Part shown: in pieces, positions 57,869 to 64,000 of the stretch | Layout of the letters: the number at the start of each line of letters is the position of its first letter | How positions within the stretch are numbered: the first letter of the stretch is position 1 | Source of the DNA: Methylophilus sp. | GTDB taxonomy: Bacteria; Pseudomonadota; Gammaproteobacteria; Burkholderiales; Methylophilaceae | Assembly: GCA_030696695.1 (NCBI GenBank) | Contig: JAUYRP010000034.1 | Coordinates: forward strand, 186,001 to 250,000 | Length of the DNA: 64,000 nucleotides | Reading direction: 5' to 3' | Notes under the pieces: model-generated | Databases searched by the model: none | Told to the model about the DNA's origin: nothing | What the model saw: only the letters and a program-made list of their open reading frames with translations | Program-made: the position numbers and the translations under genes

Positions 57869-58984
57869 TTATCCAGTGGCGACTAATCTTTTGTGCGTCT
57901 GTATGCTCATTAATAAGCCAAAGCCTAGTCCTAAAGTCAGCATAGAAGTGCCACCGTAACTGATGAGTGGCAAGGGTACGCCTACCACTGGCAAAATGCC
58001 ACTGACCATGCCCATATTCACAAAGCAATAGGTAAAAAATGTCATGGAAATGCTGCCAGCCAATAGTCTTGAGAAGGTGCTTTTTGCTTGCGCCGCGATG
58101 ACAAAACCACGCGCGATAATGATGGCAAAAAGGAGCAGTAAAAGCATATTGCCTATCATGCCAAACTCCTCGCCAAACACTGCAAAGATAAAGTCTGTTG
58201 TACGCTCAGGCAAAAAATCTAGCTGGGTTTGTGTGCCATTTAACCAACCTTTGCCTGTCATGCCACCTGAACCAATGGCGATGGTGGATTGAATAATATG
58301 ATAGCCAGATCCCAATGGGTCTTGGGTGGGGTCAATCAGTATTTCAATCCGCCGCCGTTGGTAATCATGCAGTAAAGACCAAAATACAGGGCTGAGAGCT
58401 CCTACCAATGCGATGCCGCCAAGGATAAACCGCCAACTTAGCCCCGCAAAAAAAATCACATAAAATCCAGAGGCAGTCACCAGCATTGCAGTGCCCAAGT
58501 CGGGTTGCTTCATGATCAGCAACACAGGCACAGCTAAAATAAGCGCTGCAATAAAGAAATCGATGGCGGTGAGATTAGACTCACGCTTAGAAAAATACCA
58601 AGCAAGCATAATGGGTGAAGCCAACTTTAACAGCTCCGAGGGTTGGATTTTGGTAATGCCAATATTGAGCCAACGCCTAGCGCCATGACTAATGTCTCCA
58701 AACAATGCAACTGCAATTAATAGCAAGACCCCAACAATATAGGCAGGAATTGCGATACGTTCAATTTGCTGAGGTGGAATATTGGCCACCACCCACATAG
58801 CAACCAGCGCTACAGACATATTAATCATCTGCGCGCTCACCCTGCTAAACTCTTGGCCAGAGGCGCTATAAAGTACCAGCAAGCCTACCAGCATGGCAAA
58901 TAACACGCAGGCAAGTAGCACCGAGTCGATATGTTTAAACAAAGCAGAAAGGAATTTGCTAATCATAATGTTCTTCTTCTGCAT
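57869..58984 (-). CDS. rodA: Rod shape-determining protein RodA (SEDS)
   Basis: 'GARRWLNIGITKIQPSELLKLASPIMLAW', 'MKQPDLGTAMLV', 'VVGVPLPLISYGGTSML'. Confidence 0.95.
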   Translation of the reverse strand: MQKKNIMISKFLSALFKHIDSVLLACVLFAMLVGLLVLYSASGQEFSRVSAQMINMSVALVAMWVVANIPPQQIERIAIPAYIVGVLLLIAVALFGDISHGARRWLNIGITKIQPSELLKLASPIMLAWYFSKRESNLTAIDFFIAALILAVPVLLIMKQPDLGTAMLVTASGFYVIFFAGLSWRFILGGIALVGALSPVFWSLLHDYQRRRIEILIDPTQDPLGSGYHIIQSTIAIGSGGMTGKGWLNGTQTQLDFLPERTTDFIFAVFGEEFGMIGNMLLLLLFAIIIARGFVIAAQAKSTFSRLLAGSISMTFFTYCFVNMGMVSGILPVVGVPLPLISYGGTSMLTLGLGFGLLMSIQTHKRLVATG

Positions 58985-60908
58985 TCACGACGGTTGAGGC
59001 TTCACCAAGTGCTGTGGTCGGCAGAGGTAGTTCTGCTTTAGGCGCATCTTCTGGCGGTTCTTTACCTAGTAGGAAGTAATCCATGACTTTACGCGCAATC
59101 GGCCCTGCCGCCGAGCCCCCATGCCCGCCATTCTCAACAATTACTGCCAATGCAATTTTCGGGTCATCAGCGGGCGCATAAGCAATAAACAGTGCATGGT
59201 CGCGATGACGTTCATTGATGGATTTTTCGTTGTATTTTTCGTTCTGTTTAATACCAATCACCTGTGCTGTGCCGGTCTTAGCGGCAATGCTATAACCCGC
59301 ATTCGCGCCAACAGAAGCTGCCGTACCACCGGGTAGTGTCACGTCGACCATGCCAGCTTTTACTATTTCTAGGTTTTGCATTTTGAGATCAATTTTATCC
59401 AGCACAGTATGTGGAATAGGGGTGACCACATGCGTTTTAGAGTTCACCACGGCATTCACAATATGTGGGCGTATTGCTGTGCCCTGATTGGCAAGTGTGG
59501 CGGTGGCATAAGCCAATTGCATGGGCGTGGTTAAAGTATAACCCTGTCCGATTCCGACAATGACGGTTTCCCCCATGTACCAGGGTTGTTTAAATCGACG
59601 TTTTTTCCACTCAGGCGTTGGCAATAACCCAGATACTTCGCCACGAATATCAATCTCAGTTTTTTGCCCAAATCCAAAATGTCTGACAAAATCGGTCAGG
59701 CGTTCAATCCCCAACTCCATTGCAAGGCCGTAGAAAAACGTATCACAGGAAATCGTAATCGCTTTGCGCATATCGACCGTGCCATGCCCGCTGGGTTTCC
59801 AGTCGCGATAGCGGTGTCGGCTATTGGGTAACGTGTAATATCCTGCATCTTGGATGCTATAAGGTGGTTCGCGCTTACCATTTTCTAAGCCAGCCAATGC
59901 TACGAAAGGTTTAAATGTAGAGCCAGGCGGATAAATACCTTTCAGCGCGCGATTGATCAGTGGTTTATCTAGTGAGTTGTTGAGCAGGTTCCAATTATCG
60001 TAATCAATACCGTCCACAAATAAATTGGGATTGAAGGTGGGCATGCTGACGAAGCCTAGCACTTCTCCCGTTTTCGGTTGAATCGCCACCAATGAGCCTC
60101 GACGCTCACCAAATGCTTTTTCGGCAATGGCTTGCAGTTTGGCGTCGATGGAGAGCACGATATTATTACCAGAGGTAGGGGCTGCGCTTGAGAGTACCCG
60201 CACAGCCTTGCCATCGGCATTAATCTCAACTTGTTGAAACCCTGTGGTGCCGTGCAACTCACGCTCGTAAGCTTGTTCTACACCACCTTTGCCAATATGA
60301 TCTGTGCCTTTGTAGTTGGAGATGACATTGTCTTCTTTAAGTTGTGCCAAATCACGCTCATTAATCCGGCTGATGTAACCCACAGCGTGCGTGCCCAGTT
60401 CGCCTTGTGGATAATGGCGATACAATCTTGATTTAAGCTCCACGCCAGGAAAACGGTAGCGATTGACTGCAAATTTAGCCGCTTCAATTTCGTTTAGGTG
60501 GGTGCGGATAGGCACGCTTTCAAACGAGTGGCTTTCTGCTTTGAGTTTCTTAAACCGTTTGAGGTCAATGGCGCTGATTTCTACCATTTGCCCAAGGTCT
60601 GCAATGGTGGTGTCTAAATTACTTATTTTAGACGGGGTTACTTCTAAGGTGTACACAAAGAAATTGTGCGCGAGTACAACCCCATTGCGGTCTAGGATTA
60701 AGCCTCGGTTGGGTGAAATAGGCACAATCGAAATCCGATTGCTTTCAGCCAAGGTATGGTAATAATCGTAGCGATTGACTTGTAAATAATAGAAGCGTAA
60801 CCCCAGCGCAGAGAATGTAACGAGCGCTATCAACGCTGCAATGGTCAGCCTGACACGAAAATTGTGCTGCTCATTTTGGTGGTTACGGAGTTCTGTACTG
60901 TATGCCAT
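58959..60908 (-). CDS. mrdA: Penicillin-binding protein 2
   Basis: 'GIYPPGSTFKPFVALAGLE' (SxxK), 'AAKTGTAQVIGIKQNEKY' (KTG), SEDS partner rodA overlapping. Confidence 0.95.
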   Translation of the reverse strand: MAYSTELRNHQNEQHNFRVRLTIAALIALVTFSALGLRFYYLQVNRYDYYHTLAESNRISIVPISPNRGLILDRNGVVLAHNFFVYTLEVTPSKISNLDTTIADLGQMVEISAIDLKRFKKLKAESHSFESVPIRTHLNEIEAAKFAVNRYRFPGVELKSRLYRHYPQGELGTHAVGYISRINERDLAQLKEDNVISNYKGTDHIGKGGVEQAYERELHGTTGFQQVEINADGKAVRVLSSAAPTSGNNIVLSIDAKLQAIAEKAFGERRGSLVAIQPKTGEVLGFVSMPTFNPNLFVDGIDYDNWNLLNNSLDKPLINRALKGIYPPGSTFKPFVALAGLENGKREPPYSIQDAGYYTLPNSRHRYRDWKPSGHGTVDMRKAITISCDTFFYGLAMELGIERLTDFVRHFGFGQKTEIDIRGEVSGLLPTPEWKKRRFKQPWYMGETVIVGIGQGYTLTTPMQLAYATATLANQGTAIRPHIVNAVVNSKTHVVTPIPHTVLDKIDLKMQNLEIVKAGMVDVTLPGGTAASVGANAGYSIAAKTGTAQVIGIKQNEKYNEKSINERHRDHALFIAYAPADDPKIALAVIVENGGHGGSAAGPIARKVMDYFLLGKEPPEDAPKAELPLPTTALGEASTVVNAEEEHYD

Positions 60909-60920
60909 ACCAATATGTAG

Positions 60921-61394
60921 TTAATGCCTAGGGCGTGTAGGTGCGCCAAACATCAGTACCATCAACTGCCATAAAATTAAAGTCGTAATTACCGGCCAGA
61001 AATAAGAAAGCCCAGGATTCTCGTTATCAGCAAATAGTTTCAGCATCAGTACAATGGCGCGCTCAGAGATGAGTAGCGCAAATACATAGACAGTCAATTG
61101 CCAGCGATTAAACAGAACCAAGCGCCGTTGATACAGCAATGCTAAAAATGCGGCAAATCCAAAAGCCAAGGCATGTTGCCCCAGCAAACTACCCGTGGAT
61201 AGATCAACAATCAAACCAGCAAACCAGGCGATGCCCACATTAATTAAATGCGGCGCGCGAATCACCCAATAAAGGGTAACGACTAACAAGAAATCTGGGC
61301 GAAGAATGACACCTTGCCCAGACCAAGGATATAGCTGGAAAGTCAACGCAACAATAAGCGTGAGTAGCACAGTGGTCAAATTAACGGGACGCAT
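60921..61394 (-). CDS. mreD: Rod shape-determining protein MreD
   Basis: 157 aa polytopic protein between mreC and mrdA. Confidence 0.92.
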   Translation of the reverse strand: MRPVNLTTVLLTLIVALTFQLYPWSGQGVILRPDFLLVVTLYWVIRAPHLINVGIAWFAGLIVDLSTGSLLGQHALAFGFAAFLALLYQRRLVLFNRWQLTVYVFALLISERAIVLMLKLFADNENPGLSYFWPVITTLILWQLMVLMFGAPTRPRH

Positions 61395-62367
61395 TTGGCT
61401 TGTTCTCTATACTTGGTTTAGCGGTCGGTGATGGTGATGTTGTGGGTGCGACTTTGGCAGTTTCTGCCGTGACTTGAGTTGCTTCGGTGGGCATTGCCGA
61501 CTGTTGCGGTTCAGGTAAGCTGAGAATGAGCAATTGCAGGTGATTATTCACCCCTGCAATTGGGGTACTGACGATTTTTGCAAAGGGCGAATCAGGACTT
61601 TGGCGCACTTCTGTCACTGTGGCTACAGCCAAGCCCGCAGGGTAGACGCCGTCAATCCCTGAAGTGACTAAGCGGTCACCCACTTTTATGTCTACACTGG
61701 TTGGCAAGAAAGGTAAGTCAATCGTGTTGCTTTTGCCTTCGCCAAACGCAATGGCGCGTAACTGGTTGCGCTCAACTTGAATGGGGATAGCGAGATTGTC
61801 ATCCGTAATCAGGGTGACTTCTGCGCTGAATGGGAATGCGCGCGTAACTTGGCCAATCACGCCTTCTGCATCCACCACCGCTTGGCCTGCTTTCACATCG
61901 TGATGAGTGCCACGATTCACAACTATGACATTGCTAAATGGGTCGCGCCCCATGTGCAAAATTTCGCCCAAAATAGCCTTGGGGATGATGGGCACATTGC
62001 CCTGAAGCAATGTGCGCAGATGCGCATTTTCGAGTTCTATCGTCTGCAAACGTTGCAACAGGACTTTGTGTTGCACAGCTTCTTGTTTGAGGGCTTGGTT
62101 TTCATCCAGCAGTCGACCATGGGCGGTGAAATAGTGTCGGATATTCATGCCCCAGTCGCTAGGCGCTTGGGCAATCAATTCTAGCGGGTGGAGTGCAGCA
62201 ATGAAGGTTTGACGAAATTGTGCGAGGTAGTTTAATCGCGAATCGACCGCCATCAAGACGATCGACAACGCGCAGAAGAACATCATGCGCGAAAAAGGGC
62301 TGGGTCCACGAACAAAAAAAGCTGGGGATTCTTGCGGCTCTAGTTTTTGGTGTACACCCTTAAGCAT
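61381..62367 (-). CDS. mreC: Rod shape-determining protein MreC
   Basis: Coiled-coil plus 'DPFSNVIVVNRGTHHDVKAGQAVVDAEGVIGQVTRAFPFSAEVTLITDDNLAIPIQVERNQLRAIAFG'. Confidence 0.94.
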   Translation of the reverse strand: MLKGVHQKLEPQESPAFFVRGPSPFSRMMFFCALSIVLMAVDSRLNYLAQFRQTFIAALHPLELIAQAPSDWGMNIRHYFTAHGRLLDENQALKQEAVQHKVLLQRLQTIELENAHLRTLLQGNVPIIPKAILGEILHMGRDPFSNVIVVNRGTHHDVKAGQAVVDAEGVIGQVTRAFPFSAEVTLITDDNLAIPIQVERNQLRAIAFGEGKSNTIDLPFLPTSVDIKVGDRLVTSGIDGVYPAGLAVATVTEVRQSPDSPFAKIVSTPIAGVNNHLQLLILSLPEPQQSAMPTEATQVTAETAKVAPTTSPSPTAKPSIENKPNASR

Positions 62368-62417
62368 GCCAGCACATGAATAAATTGAGTTGAGGAATCA
62401 ATAGCACAGTTAAGCCG

Positions 62418-63464
<1,047 letters not shown>

Positions 63465-63608
63465 TTATCCCGATATTGACGAATGTGATTCACATTTAAT
63501 CGTTTTGCACTTATAAGGTGTGAATTGAAACAAGGTATAATAGCTTAAATCACATCTAAATTTAAGATGTAATTGCAGATTGTTACAAACAAACGATAGA
63601 AAAACCGT

Positions 63609-63896
63609 ATGGCACTCAACATAGAAGATATCAAGCGAATTGCGCATTTAGCCCGCATTGAAATTAACGAACAGGAAGCGGCTTCCACGCTCACAAAACT
63701 CTCCGGTATACTTGGCTTAATCGAGCAAATGCAAGCCGTGAATACCGAGGGTATTGTCCCCATGTCGCATTCTCAAGATTTAGCGCAACGCTTGCGCGAG
63801 GATGTAGTGACGGAAGTCAATCAACGCGAGACTTTCCAAGCCATCGCCCCCATGACCGAACATGGGTTATATCTCGTGCCTAAAGTCATCGAATAA
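63609..63896 (+). CDS. gatC: Asp-tRNA(Asn)/Glu-tRNA(Gln) amidotransferase subunit C
   Basis: '[54 protein letters not shown]'. Confidence 0.95.
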   Translation: MALNIEDIKRIAHLARIEINEQEAASTLTKLSGILGLIEQMQAVNTEGIVPMSHSQDLAQRLREDVVTEVNQRETFQAIAPMTEHGLYLVPKVIE

Positions 63897-63909
63897 TAGT
63901 TTACATATA

Positions 63910-64000
63910 TGATCAACAGTAGCTTAATTAACTCTAGCTTGACCCAGCTTAGCCATATGCTGGCAAGCAAACAAATCTCCAGTGTGGAAATGACACAAAG
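63910..64000 (+). CDS. gatA: Asp-tRNA(Asn)/Glu-tRNA(Gln) amidotransferase subunit A, truncated by window end
   Basis: MINSSLINSSLTQLSHMLASKQISSVEMTQ directly after gatC. Confidence 0.85.

Overview
The window looks like ordinary chromosomal DNA from a methylotrophic betaproteobacterium (Methylophilaceae-like, judged by an orphan pqqA, a Fae homologue and gene order). It carries about 65 protein genes. I found no rRNA, tRNA, CRISPR array, transposase or prophage. Main blocks, left to right: the end of a HlyD/TolC-type export system; a four-gene envelope-lipid cluster (Aas-like, LplT-like, LTA-synthase-type sulfatase, TIM-barrel/LPS-kinase-like fusion); a stand-alone 23-aa pqqA absent from the ORF track; mltA-apaG-thiG-thiS; gnd; a protease, MliC and TsaC; a frameshifted formaldehyde-activating-enzyme (fae) gene; divergent alkB/alkA; lrgAB; metH-mpl-tonB; a UvrD-like helicase with an apparent nuclease-like insert; nadA, ispH, purU, lysA, lptM; a minor pilin operon pilE-fimT-pilV-pilW-pilX-pilY1; an apbE/NusG-II/Gx-transporter set next to gshAB; and the canonical lipA-lipB-ybeD-dacA-rlpA-rodA-mrdA-mreDCB block facing gatCA. 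Most promising observations: the orphan pqqA, the one-base frameshift in fae, the envelope fusion-protein cluster, the helicase insert, the flavinylation-type gene set, and a small family of palindromic intergenic elements. I see no clear wholly new defence or mobile system. All family assignments come from reading motifs, not from searches.
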